Shown here: positions 42,826 through 51,829 of the stretch, one piece after another
How the letters are laid out: each line of letters opens with the position of its first letter
How positions within the stretch are numbered: the first letter of the stretch is position 1
From: Mycolicibacterium fortuitum subsp. fortuitum
GTDB lineage: Bacteria > Actinomycetota > Actinomycetes > Mycobacteriales > Mycobacteriaceae
Assembly: GCF_022179545.1 (NCBI RefSeq)
Contig: NZ_AP025518.1
Coordinates: 434,001-498,000 of the forward strand
Direction of reading: 5' to 3'
DNA length: 64,000 nucleotides
Translations under genes and position numbers: made by a program
The notes under the pieces: generated by a model
Seen by the model: only the letters and a program-made list of their open reading frames with translations
Database searches by the model: none
Told to the model about the DNA's origin: nothing

Positions 42826-43515
42826 ATGCATGTTGATATGAGCACGAAAGGCGTCGACTCGATGACACGCAGCACTCGGATCCTGCTCACCGCGTTCGCC
42901 ATCGCCGCGCTGGCCATCGGCGTGCTGGTGTATCAATCGACCCAAGAGCGCGGTCAGCCGCCGCAGGCCGAGCCCATCGAGGCCGGTCAGGTGGTGCGCG
43001 AGAACAGCCGACGGCTGAACTCGGCGCCTGGCAGCGAAGTCACGTTCGTGGAATTCCTCGACTTCGAATGCGAAGGCTGCCGCGCGGTCTGCCCCGAAAT
43101 CGAAAAGCTGCGATCCACCTACGGCGACCGGGTGACCTTCGTCATCCGCTACTTCCCGCTGGCCGCGCACTACAACGCTGAACGCGCCGCCCGGGCCGTG
43201 GAGGCCGCCGCCCAGCAGGATCAGCTGGAGGCGATGTACCGCAAGATGTATGACACCCAGGTCCAGTGGGGCGAGAAACAAACCCCCGCCGACGACGTAT
43301 TCCGTTGATTCGCACAAGAACTCGGCCTCGACATGGCGGCCTTCGACCAGGCCTACGCCGACCCGGCCACCGCCGCACGGGTCCAACTCGACGTCGCTGA
43401 CGGCCGCGCCCTCGGCGTGCAGGGCACACCGACGTTCTTCCTCAACGGCGAACGCATTCAGCCACACAGCCAGCAAGACCTGGCCCAAGCGTTCGGCAAA
43501 GCCCTCACCGAATGA
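42826..43515 (+). pseudogene. DsbA/thioredoxin-fold membrane-anchored oxidoreductase with in-frame TGA
   Basis: ATG 42826 (or 42862) starts a protein with a membrane anchor (ILLTAFAIAALAIGVLVY) and a thioredoxin fold carrying C-E-G-C in DFECEGCRAVCPE. The frame meets TGA at 43306-43308 (VFR-stop), then continues without shift as FAQELGLDMAAFDQAY and the cis-Pro strand QGTPTFFLNG to 43513. One base change from GGA would explain it. The truncated product would lack the cis-Pro strand and be inactive. Neighbours suggest envelope thiol or metal stress. Confidence 0.75.
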
Positions 43516-43579
43516 CAGGTAGGCCGCACCGTCTCCGATCGTGAACGAAAACAGTACACAGCCAGGAGGATTGGATCTG

Positions 43580-44205
43580 ATGCCCATTAGCGCACTCGTG
43601 CTGTATGTGGTGTTTGCGCGGTGGCGTTCGGTTGGCGCAGCTGGACCCAGTACCGCCACACCGGCTCGACCGTATTCCGAGGGGTAAGCGGCCGGCCCGG
43701 CTCCCTGCAATGGTGCGCTGGGGTCGGGTTCATCGCCGCCATCCTCGCGGGTCTGGCCGCGCCCCTGCTACAGCTGCTCGCCATCCTCGCCCCGGTCGCG
43801 GCGCTGCAGGCGCCCTGGATCCAGGCGAGCGGGACGGTGTTGGCCGGCGGAGGGATTGCCGCGACGGTCTATGCCCAGCGCGACATGGGCCAGTCCTGGC
43901 ACATCGGCGTCGACCCTGGTGAGACAACCACACTGGTACGCGACGGCGTGTTCGGGTTGGTGCGCAACCCGATCTTCACCGGCATGTTGTTCTTTGCCGC
44001 CGGCATCACCCTGATGACGCCCAACCTGCTCGCGCTGGCCGCGTTCGCGGTGCTGCTGGCCACGATCGAGCTGCAGGTCCGTGTGGTCGAAGAGCCCTAC
44101 CTGAACGCTGCCCATGGCCAGGCCTACCGCGACTATTGTCGGGATGTCGGCCGGTTTGTTCCCCGCATCGGACGCATCCGCGCGTTCACCGCCGACCCGA
44201 GGTGA
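43580..44205 (+). pseudogene. Isoprenylcysteine methyltransferase-like membrane protein, frameshifted near the start
   Basis: A strong AGGAGG (43563-43569) precedes ATG 43580, which opens MPISALVLYVVFA. After about 12 codons the homologous frame shifts to the one running from ~43615 (VAFGWRSWTQYRHTGS) to 44205. One missing base near 43614 would restore a first helix. The body has several helices and the ICMT/PEMT-type segment LVRDGVFGLVRNPIFTGMLFF plus EEPYLNAAHGQAYRDYC, which binds SAM. Translation from GTG 43621 could give a shortened protein of 194 aa. Confidence 0.65.
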
Positions 44206-44208
44206 ATC

Positions 44209-44844
44209 ATGGCGTCATCGGATGATCGCAGCGCCCGCTGGAACCGCTACTGGGACAAGAAATCCCGTACCTATGACCGGGAGATCGGATTTTTCGACCG
44301 CCACCTGTTCGGCGACTCCCGACAATGGGTGTGCAGCCAAGCCACCGGCAACACACTGGAAGTGGCGATCGACACCGGCCTCAATCTCGGCTTCTACCCC
44401 GAGGACGTCACCGTGACCGGGATCGACTGGAGCGAAAAGATGCTGGACCTGGCTCGTCAACGCGCCAAGGATCTAGGCCATCCCGCCACCCTGCGGCAAG
44501 CCGACGCCCACCACTTGCCGTTCGGCGACGCTAGCTTCGACACCGTGGTGTGCACCTTCGGGCTGTGCGCTATCCCCGACCACACCCAGGCCCTGACCGA
44601 AATGACCCGAGTGCTGCGCCCCGGCGGCCGGCTCATTCTGGTCGATCACGTCCGCAGCAGCGCCGCCCCCGTGCGGGGCGTGCAGCGGTTCCTGGAACTG
44701 TTCACCGTGCCGTTGGGTGGCGAACACTTCCTGCGCCGCCCCCTCAACCATCTGCGCGACGACCCCACCCTCGACATCGAACGCGTCGAGCGATTCACAC
44801 TCGGCCTCGTCGAACGCGTCACTGCCCACAAAGCCACGCAGTAA
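44209..44844 (+). CDS. Class I SAM-dependent methyltransferase
   Basis: 211 aa from ATG 44209, 3 bp after the previous stop. Rossmann methyltransferase: the SAM loop is atypical (LEVAIDTGLNLGFY in place of E-x-G-x-G-x-G), but acidic D in VTGIDWSEKML, ADAHHLPFGDASFDTVVC and LRPGGRLILVDHV are standard for UbiE/COQ5-like enzymes. It is last in the metal-island group. Methylation of a metalloid or lipid is possible but not shown. Confidence 0.85.
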   Translation: MASSDDRSARWNRYWDKKSRTYDREIGFFDRHLFGDSRQWVCSQATGNTLEVAIDTGLNLGFYPEDVTVTGIDWSEKMLDLARQRAKDLGHPATLRQADAHHLPFGDASFDTVVCTFGLCAIPDHTQALTEMTRVLRPGGRLILVDHVRSSAAPVRGVQRFLELFTVPLGGEHFLRRPLNHLRDDPTLDIERVERFTLGLVERVTAHKATQ

Positions 44845-44887
44845 TAGCGGGGGGGCGAACGATCGGGTGCAGGTGGGACAACGTCAC

Positions 44888-45000
44888 GTTCTAGGATCCG
44901 CCATTTGGATGGCAAAAAGCGTCCGCCAAATCCGTGGCAACGCTCGAAAAGACGCAGGTAGGGGAGGTGTCGTCCGCCATGCGGAATGGCAACCTACGTG
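44888..45000 (+). repeat. Island-edge repeat, copy A
   Basis: 113 bp built of three modules, each TCCGCCA, then 6-7 bases, then TGGCAA. Modules one and two are adjacent; the third follows after ~30 bp containing GACGCAGGTAGGGG. It starts GTTCTAGGATCCGCCA and ends AACCTACGTG. In this copy each TGGC can pair with the preceding GCCA, giving three small hairpins. It lies between the methyltransferase gene and the IS481 remnant. The rest of 44845-45105 contains nothing else recognisable. Confidence 0.75.
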
Positions 45001-45105
45001 TCTGCGGCCGATAGGGGCGGTTTCGACGGTGTTCAATCTGCCCGAGTGCTTCTTTGAAGGTATGGAACCGTTGTCAGTCAATACCTTTCGTACGGTGACG
45101 CCACA

Positions 45106-45445
45106 CTAGGTGAACGATACGTGCGCCCGCGACCAGAAAGCCGCAGCGGTGTCTTTGCGTTCGTGGGTGAGTATCTCGCTGTAGGCCAGTCGGGAGTGGC
45201 CGTCGATGGCAGTGTGCAGATAGTGGTAGCCAATTGCGGGATGCCGCGAGGTTTTACGGAGCGAGCGGTGGGCTTGAGAATGCCGTCTACCCGTCGAACG
45301 GCCTAGTAGTCGCCAGCCTCCACCGTCTGGGATCCTGCCCAGTTTCTTAACATCGACATGGACGAGATCGCCGCACCGCTCGGGCTCCATCCGGCGTACA
45401 ACCAGGCCCGGGGGACGGTCGAGGCAGCGTAGTTTGGCCAGGCCG
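45106..45445 (-). mobile_element. IS481-family transposase fragment
   Basis: The minus strand encodes VRRMEPERCGDLVHVDVKKLG, then HTAIDGHSRLAYSEILTHERKDTAAAFW, which are the N-part and first DDE Asp region of IS481-type integrases. The end of the catalytic domain and the helix-turn-helix start are missing. No inverted repeats were found. It is a relic next to the larger IS3 debris. Confidence 0.75.
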
Positions 45446-45489
45446 TTTGGGTCTGATGCACGATCCGGTGACAGTTTCGGTCACGCGGC

Positions 45490-46680
45490 CTGACTGCCCG
45501 GTGCGCTCAGATGGCTTCGAATTCCACGGGGGTCAACCGGCCAAGACCGGCTTGCCACCGCCGACGGTGGTAGGTGCGTTCGATCCAGGTGACGATGGCG
45601 ATGCGCAGTAGCTGGCGGGTGTCCCATCGGCGGCGATCGAGCACTTTCTTCTAAGGAGGCTAAAGAAGCTCTCCATGGCCGCGTTATCGCCGGCTGCGCC
45701 GACGCGGCCCATGGAGCCGACCACCTCGTGATGGTTCAGTGCATGCATGAATCATCTTGACCTGAACTGAGATCCACGATCCGAGTACAGAATGCACCCC
45801 GCGACACCTCCGCGTCGGGCCACCGCGCTGTGTAGTGCACGGGTGGCCAGTCGAGGCTTCATTCGGAAGTCGATGCTGTAGCCAACGATCCGGTTGGAGA
45901 ACACGTCCTTGATCGCACAGAGGTAGAGTTTGCCTTCTCCGGTGCCGTGCTCGGTGATGTCGGCCAGCCACAGCTGATTTGGTGCCTCGGCGGTGAAGTC
46001 ACGCTGGACAAGATCGTCGTGGACCGGTGGCCCGACTTTGCCGTTCTTGCCGCGCTTCTTACCGAACACGCTCCACAACCGGTTCTACGAACAGATTCGC
46101 CAGGCGGTGCGCTCGGCCATCGGCTCGCCGGTATCGCGGGCCTCCTCTACGAGGTAGCGGTACCCGAACTCGGGATCGTGGCGGTGCGCGTCAAACAGGG
46201 CGTTGGCGCGGTAGGCCTCGACGAGTTCGGCGTCGGTGACAGGCTGGGCCAGCCAGCGGTAACACGGTTGGCGCGCGAGCTTGAGTACCCGGCACGTCAC
46301 CGCCACGGGGATCCCGTCGGCGGCGAGTTCTCTCACGAGCGGATAGATCCTTTTCCCGGCAGATTGGCCTGCGACAGATACGCCGCCGCCCGGCGCAGCA
46401 CCTCGTTCTCCTGCACCAACAACTTGATCCGACGCCGGGCTTCCCGTAGCTCACCGGACTCGCCAGTGCTTCTACCGGGTGTAGGCCCTCGTCGATGTCG
46501 GCCTGGCGCATCCACTTGTGCAGCGTCACCGGATGAACACCGAAATCGGCGGCGATCTGCTCGACCGTCACACCGTCATCGCGGTTGCGGGCCACGCGCA
46601 CGACGTCGTCGCGGAACTCGCGGGGGTAGGCTTTGGCACAAGGACATCCTTCCAGCCTGCCCACGCTGGCAAGACAACTC
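45490..46680 (-). mobile_element. Decayed IS3-family element
   Basis: OrfA begins near 46664 (PREFRDDVVRVARNRDDGVTVEQIAADFGVHPVTLHKWM) and continues in another frame as ENEVLRRAAAYLSQANLPG. OrfB is split into HDPEFGYRYLVEEA (46085-46336), WLADITEHGTGEGKLYLCAI...YSDRGSQF (45752-46078) and NAAMESFFSLLRR (45533-45748). At least three frameshifts are present, so it cannot move by itself. It is the same IS type as the relic beside CBASS. Confidence 0.8.
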
Positions 46681-46689
46681 AGATGTCAC

Positions 46690-47652
46690 CTATTCGTGCA
46701 GCAGACCCCATTCATCATGGGCTGCTTCACCGAACTCGTCGACTACCGTCGCGACCATCCCGGCGAATAACGATGCCGCAGCCTGTCCAAGCCTGGCTTC
46801 GGCACCGACGGGGAGACGGCAGCGCACTGTCGACTCCGGCCTTCACTTTCGCGTCGGCCAAAGTCGGAGGCGTCACCACCACAAGACTTCTCGGCGGATC
46901 GACGCCTTTGCTGCACACCCAACCGGACCAGCGCTGGCAGCTCCTGGAAATCGGTCTCATTCTCGACGCCGTCGAGGAGCTACTACGACTGATCTCGCCA
47001 GTGCAAGCGTAGGCCCGCGCTGCAGCCCGAGACGTCATTCTCGAATCCACCGTCGTTCTCCGAGGGGCGAAAGGTTCTACTGTTGTGCGGCTCCGCCAAC
47101 CGTGACCTAAATCAGTATGGTCCAGACTCTGGAAGCTCTGATGTCGCAAGAAAAGCGCGCAGCATCGCGACCTTCAGCCACGGCAGTACCGCCTCGGCGC
47201 CGCGGCGGCTCGCATGCTGTCGCGCGTCCCTTGAGGGGTTGCTCAAATGGTGCCTGGACTACGACGTCGAATGGGTAGGCGGAGCGATGCGAGGCGCCCA
47301 CTCGCCGTTCCGTTCCGAGCACAAGCGTGACGTGCCGGGAGCAGTCATCAGCATGGCTTGGAGTGGTGTGAGCGGGTCGGCTGCTGACAACACCACCGCC
47401 GCCCAATTGTAGCGCTCGTGAACAGGGCCATGGTGGCGCGCCGGGGTTGGTAGTTCTGTGCGATCGCAGTCGGTGGTGTCGATGACGGATGAGCGCCTCG
47501 CCGCGATTCTCAGCTGGCAGGATGTGGATGATGACTATCGGAGTGCCAGAGTCGCGGGTTTTCGTGTTCGGACGCGCTGGCGCCATGTGCCATGATTGTG
47601 ACGACGTTACGGTCGAGTGTAGAAGTGTTCGGGTAACTCCGCCGCGTGGGAA
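46690..47652. other. ~960 bp without a convincing gene
   Basis: Open frames exist on both strands but their peptides look like antisense or random high-GC translation (Arg/Ser/Pro-rich, no motif). It may contain a degraded gene between 46690 and 47020. The right end carries the promoter side of the LacI-type gene. No repeat or hairpin was recognised. Confidence 0.4.
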
Positions 47653-48648
47653 ATGCCGATGGTGAGTATCAGGGATGTCGCGTCGGCGGCTGGCGTGTCG
47701 CTGACGACCGTCTCTCATGCGCTGAACAACCGCGGTCGCATAGCAGAAGAGACCCGTGACCGGATCCTGGAGGCTGCTCGCGAACTGGGCTATCAAGCGA
47801 ATGCGCACGCACAACAACTCGTGACGCGCCGAAGTCGCATCATCGCGATCCAGATGCCCGCGCTCGACGTTTCCGCTGGCCCCGCGCTGCCTCAGTCGGC
47901 ATATTTTCTTGATCTGATCAATGGCGCGGCGGCCGCCGCCGACGAGTCCCGGTACGCGCTGGTGGTCACCCCCTCGGGTGGCAAGGCCAATATTCTCGGT
48001 AGCTTCGCTATCGACGGCGCGATCATCGTCGACCCACAGGGCAGTGAGTCGATTTTCGGTACAGGGGCGCCGATTGTCACAATCGGTGCCACCTTGAGTG
48101 AAAGCCACGATGTGATGGCAGTCGACAATGACCACGCCATCGCGGCTCGGGTCGTGCTCGATCACTTCGCGGAGAATGGTTGCACACGTCCAGCCGCCGT
48201 AATCGATGACACTCATCGTTCCTATGTTGGCGATGTTCTCTCCGGCTATAGCGCGTGGGTGCGAGAGCGAGGCGCTCAAGAGATTGTGGTTACGGCTTCG
48301 TCAGCGCTTAGGACCATGGATGACGTCATCATGAAGCTGCGGCAAGAATGCGCCGACGCGGTGTACGCGAGCTCCGATGATCTCGCCCTGGCCCTGCTCG
48401 ACGCAGCATTGCGAGCTGGGATGCAGGTACCCGGCGAGTTGGCCATCGCCTCAGCCGTGGACAGCAAGTCGCTCACCCTGACCACACCGCAGATCTCGGC
48501 CACCAACCTGTTCCCGTTCCGCACTGGTGGGACGGCCGCGCGACTGCTGATCGAACGGCTCGAAGACGCGTCGGTGGCCGAGCACACCAGGCTTATCCCT
48601 ACCCAGTTCGTCGCGCGGGCGTCATCTGCAATCACCACTGTCTTGTGA
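47653..48648 (+). CDS. LacI-family transcriptional regulator
   Basis: 331 aa from ATG 47653 (ATG 47659 possible). N-terminal HTH and hinge: VSIRDVASAAGVSLTTVSHALNNRGRIAEETRDRILEAARELGYQAN. The periplasmic-binding-like sensor follows, with AVDNDHAIAARVVLDHFAENG, YASSDDLALALLDAA and RLIPTQFVARAS at the end. It precedes the DUF1116 gene in the same direction, with two LacI-like palindromes in between, so local control of the nitrogen cluster is expected. The effector is unknown. Confidence 0.92.
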   Translation: MPMVSIRDVASAAGVSLTTVSHALNNRGRIAEETRDRILEAARELGYQANAHAQQLVTRRSRIIAIQMPALDVSAGPALPQSAYFLDLINGAAAAADESRYALVVTPSGGKANILGSFAIDGAIIVDPQGSESIFGTGAPIVTIGATLSESHDVMAVDNDHAIAARVVLDHFAENGCTRPAAVIDDTHRSYVGDVLSGYSAWVRERGAQEIVVTASSALRTMDDVIMKLRQECADAVYASSDDLALALLDAALRAGMQVPGELAIASAVDSKSLTLTTPQISATNLFPFRTGGTAARLLIERLEDASVAEHTRLIPTQFVARASSAITTVL

Positions 48649-48698
48649 CGCCCTTGACAGCGCAGACCACGCGTGATTAGGGTCACTCACCAGGTTCA

Positions 48699-48714
48699 GC
48701 CAAAACCATTTGGC
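48699..48714. promoter_or_regulatory. LacI-type operator candidate, GCCAAA-N4-TTTGGC
   Basis: A 16-bp inverted repeat with 6-bp perfect arms lies ~90 bp before the DUF1116 start and just after the lacI-type gene. The arms match the usual half-site spacing of LacI/GalR operators, though the centre is ACCA instead of a CG dinucleotide. Confidence 0.55.
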
Positions 48715-48776
48715 AATCTCCAGTACAACGCAAACCCTAAAGCCCGCAGCACTGCAACCGGCGTCGCCAGACTGCC

Positions 48777-48786
48777 AAAACGTTTT
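48777..48786. promoter_or_regulatory. LacI-type operator candidate, AAAACGTTTT core
   Basis: The perfect 10-bp palindrome has the central CG typical of LacI-family operators and is preceded by GCC, echoing the upstream site. It sits about 16 bp before the GTG start and next to the ribosome site, so a bound repressor would block initiation. Confidence 0.55.
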
Positions 48787-48801
48787 TTCAGGGAGAGATC
48801 A

Positions 48802-50025
48802 GTGTCGAACGATCGAGAACGTGCCAACAAAGCCGCAGTCGAAGGGCTCCTCGCGTCAGATCCGGTCTTGGTGGGGATCGAAAGCGCCGGAAGGGCGATG
48901 GGCCTGCCCCGGTCGACGGTGCTCACCTCCGGCCCGGCGATGCCGTTCTCCTCCTACACCGGCGGTCAGCGGGCGGCCGTCATCGGCGGTGCACTTTACG
49001 AAGGTCTCGCGGCCGACGAATCCGCCGCGGTTGCCGCGTTCGAACGCGGCGAGATCACGGTGCGTGGCTGTCAGGAATTTGGCTGCGTAGGCTCGCTCGC
49101 CGGCGTAACCACCGCCTCCATGCCGGTCGTGGTGGTGGCCGATGACCGCACGGGTGAGCGTGCCTACTGCACCCTCTACGAAGGCGACAGCGCCGACCGG
49201 CTCAACTATGGCAGCTACACCGAGGCCACCAAGACCAACCTGGAGGACCTCCGGCTGCGCATCGCCCCGGCCCTGAACACGCTGATCGAGGCCCAGTCCG
49301 AGGCGATGCGGCTCAGGCCGATCATGTCCCGGGCCCTGACCATGGGCGACGAGCTGCACAGCCGCAATGCTGCCGCCACCCTGTTGTTCCTCAGGCGGCT
49401 GCTCATCGGGGCCAAGCAGGTCGGCGATGAATTGGGCACCGCGCTGGAGTCACTGTGCGACGACTACTTCTTCCTTCGGCTGTCCATGGCCGCCAGCAAG
49501 GTGATGGCCAATGCTATGCGGGGGCACGCGGGCTCCAGCGTGGTCACCGCCATGGCGTTCTCCTGCGCGGAGTTCGGCATCCAGACCTCAGGCACCGGCG
49601 ACACTTGGTTCACCGGTCCGCTGCCCACCTTCGACGATTACCGGTTGGAGCCCGGCTACGACGCCGACGACATCGAATTCATGGGCGGCGAGAGCACCAT
49701 CACCGAGGTGGTCGGCCTGGGCGGCCTCGCCCAGGCCGCTGGTTTGCCGCTGCATCGCTCCAGTGGCCGCGACGCCTCGTTGATGATCGCCCGGACCACC
49801 TCGATGTACGAAGTCACCGTGACCGAAAGCCCAGACTTCCTGATCCCCGTCTTGAACTACCGTGGCACCCCGCTGGGCTTGGACGTCGAGAAGATCGTCG
49901 CCCGGCCCGATCGCACCCCGATACTCGACATCGGCATCGCCGGCCGATCAGGGCGACAGATAGGAGGTGGCGTCGCCAGAGCACCCCTCGCGCCCTTCAG
50001 CAAAGCATGGAACGCGTTGAATTAG
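48802..50025 (+). CDS. DUF1116-family protein (AllG/YlbE-like)
   Basis: 407 aa from GTG 48802 with GGGAGAG upstream. DUF1116 hallmarks: TSGPAMPFSSYTGGQRAAVIGG, GCVGSLAGVTTASMPV, LTMGDELHSRNAAAT, VVTAMAFSCAEFGIQTSGTGDTWF and GGESTITEVVGLGGLAQAA. AllG of E. coli is one of three subunits of oxamate carbamoyltransferase, acting with the FdrA-like AllF and AllH; neither partner is encoded nearby. It may therefore have a different carbamoyl- or acyl-transfer role in this cluster. Confidence 0.85.
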   Translation: MSNDRERANKAAVEGLLASDPVLVGIESAGRAMGLPRSTVLTSGPAMPFSSYTGGQRAAVIGGALYEGLAADESAAVAAFERGEITVRGCQEFGCVGSLAGVTTASMPVVVVADDRTGERAYCTLYEGDSADRLNYGSYTEATKTNLEDLRLRIAPALNTLIEAQSEAMRLRPIMSRALTMGDELHSRNAAATLLFLRRLLIGAKQVGDELGTALESLCDDYFFLRLSMAASKVMANAMRGHAGSSVVTAMAFSCAEFGIQTSGTGDTWFTGPLPTFDDYRLEPGYDADDIEFMGGESTITEVVGLGGLAQAAGLPLHRSSGRDASLMIARTTSMYEVTVTESPDFLIPVLNYRGTPLGLDVEKIVARPDRTPILDIGIAGRSGRQIGGGVARAPLAPFSKAWNALN

Positions 50026-50164
50026 CCGCGTTCCCCGCGCCAGACTGTGTCATCGCCCTGATTGCGCAGTCGATCCATTGCCGCAGCTGGTGACCCAAGG
50101 TTGTCGGGCAGTCACCAAGTGTCGACCCATTTTGGAACCACATACAAACTCAAGGACCTACAGT

Positions 50165-51730
50165 ATGAGCCAGACGCCACCGCAAAACGAAATCGACCGC
50201 CCCCCGATCAAGGTCGATGCCGTCGGCAAAGTGGAGAGTTACGGAATCGAGTACATTCCCGACGAAGACCGGCATTCCCGACCGCGGAACCTGCTGTGGA
50301 TTCTGTTCGGCGGGAGCATGACCTTCGGCATTATCGTGATCGGCTGGGTGCCGGTGTCGCTCGGTCTCGGTTGGTGGGCATCGGCCAGTGCCATCGTCGT
50401 GGGCTCAGCCATCGGCGCGACCCTGATGGCCCCGATGGGCCTGCTCGGCCTGCGCAGCGGTAGCAACAACCCGGTCGCCAGCGGCGCACATTTCGGTGCG
50501 CTGGGCCGGCTGATTGGCTCGGCCCTCGGTATTACCGCCGACATTGTCTTCGCCGCCTTGTGCATCTGGGCGGCGGGAGAAGTCTTGGCCCGCAGTGTGG
50601 TTCGAATCTTCGGCATCGAAAGCCAAACCACCACCATCGTTCTGCTGATCTCGGCCTACGCCCTCGTTGCGATCGTCATGACGATCATCGCGGTACTGGG
50701 CCACGCCAACATGGTGACTTTCACCAAGTGGATGGTGCCCACCGCGGGCAGCATCATGATCTTGTACGTCTTCGTCGCCGCACCGAATTTCGATCCAAAC
50801 TACTCCGGCGGCGACTACGCGCTGGGCAGTTTCTGGCCCACCTGGATTCTGGGCATGCTGGCCTGCGCCGGCACGATCAACTCTTACGGCCCCTACGTCG
50901 GCGACTGGACCCGCCACATCTCGACCAAGAAGTTCGAACCCCGGCAATCGGTCAGCGCGGCATGGCTCGGCGGATTCTTCGGCATGGGCGGCGCGTTTAT
51001 GTTCGGTGCCTACACTGCGGTGACGTTCAAAGACCCGATCAACGCCTATGCGACCGAGTTTGCCAACAATGTGCCGTACTGGTTCTTGTTCTTCGCGCTC
51101 TACCTCGCGTTCATCCCGGGCACAGCTCAAGCGGTCATCAACATCTACAACATGGGATTGGATTTCTCTTCCATCGTCCCAGGTCTGAGTCGCGTGCGCG
51201 CCACCATCTACCTGTCGATCGTGTCGACCCTGCTGGTCTTCGTCGGCGCCTTCTACCAGCAACTCTCGGCGATCGTGAGCTCCTACCTGGCAATCCTCAT
51301 CGTGCTCGGTGCGCCGTGGAGCATCATCAACCTGATTGGCTATTTCAACAACCGTGGATACTACGACGCCGATTCCCTGCAGGTGTACAACCGCGGTCAG
51401 ATGGGCGGTCGCTACTGGTCTTCGATCGGGCTCAATCACCGGGCTGTGATCGCTTGGGCCGCAGCCGTTGCCGTGGGCATGCTGTTCGTCAACACGGGGT
51501 GGTACACCGGTCCCGGCGCCCACATGCTCAACGGTGCGGACATCGGCTTCGTGGTCTCCACGCTCGTGGGCGGGACCGTGTATTTCGCCTTCCTGAAATG
51601 GAATCCGGAGCCGGCCTACATCTTCTCTGACCAGGGCGCCCGGATTGCTAGCGCCCCGCCCGAGCGGTACGGCGGTTTCATGCCGATCCAGGAAATGGAC
51701 ATGTCCAAGGTCCGGTGGCGAATTGGCTGA
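50165..51730 (+). CDS. NCS1-family nucleobase/allantoin-type transporter
   Basis: 521 aa from ATG 50165, AAGGA 8 nt upstream. About twelve helices; NCS1 features include GGSMTFGIIVIGWVPVSLGLGWW, GAHFGALGRLIGSALG, YGPYVGDWTRHIS (helix 6 region) and WSIINLIGYFNNRGYYD. The family imports cytosine, uracil, allantoin, hydantoins or related compounds by cation symport. It is coupled by position to a DUF1116 protein and a glutamine-synthetase-like ligase, so the substrate is probably a nitrogen-rich compound degraded by the cluster. Confidence 0.9.
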   Translation: MSQTPPQNEIDRPPIKVDAVGKVESYGIEYIPDEDRHSRPRNLLWILFGGSMTFGIIVIGWVPVSLGLGWWASASAIVVGSAIGATLMAPMGLLGLRSGSNNPVASGAHFGALGRLIGSALGITADIVFAALCIWAAGEVLARSVVRIFGIESQTTTIVLLISAYALVAIVMTIIAVLGHANMVTFTKWMVPTAGSIMILYVFVAAPNFDPNYSGGDYALGSFWPTWILGMLACAGTINSYGPYVGDWTRHISTKKFEPRQSVSAAWLGGFFGMGGAFMFGAYTAVTFKDPINAYATEFANNVPYWFLFFALYLAFIPGTAQAVINIYNMGLDFSSIVPGLSRVRATIYLSIVSTLLVFVGAFYQQLSAIVSSYLAILIVLGAPWSIINLIGYFNNRGYYDADSLQVYNRGQMGGRYWSSIGLNHRAVIAWAAAVAVGMLFVNTGWYTGPGAHMLNGADIGFVVSTLVGGTVYFAFLKWNPEPAYIFSDQGARIASAPPERYGGFMPIQEMDMSKVRWRIG

Positions 51731-51829
51731 TACACCTCGCGTGCGCGAGATTTTTCAGAGGTGGTGATCGTAACGCTCTACCTGTGCAGCTAGAAATTCC
51801 ATCACCGAAATAGAAAGAAGTAGCAAACA

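Noticed and set aside
43306..43308. TGA in the DsbA-like gene read as selenocysteine
   Set aside because: The position aligns with an ordinary Gly/Tyr region far from the C-E-G-C site, no SECIS-like hairpin follows directly, and a single-base nonsense change is simpler.
44888..45000. Repeat copies as ends of the IS21 element found in this window
   Set aside because: The IS21 terminal units here (TCCGGT(T/C)GAA...GTGAGCA) do not match the CCGCCA modules.
47107..48279. 390-codon minus-strand frame opposite the LacI-type gene
   Set aside because: No domain pattern; the plus strand encodes a full LacI-family protein there.
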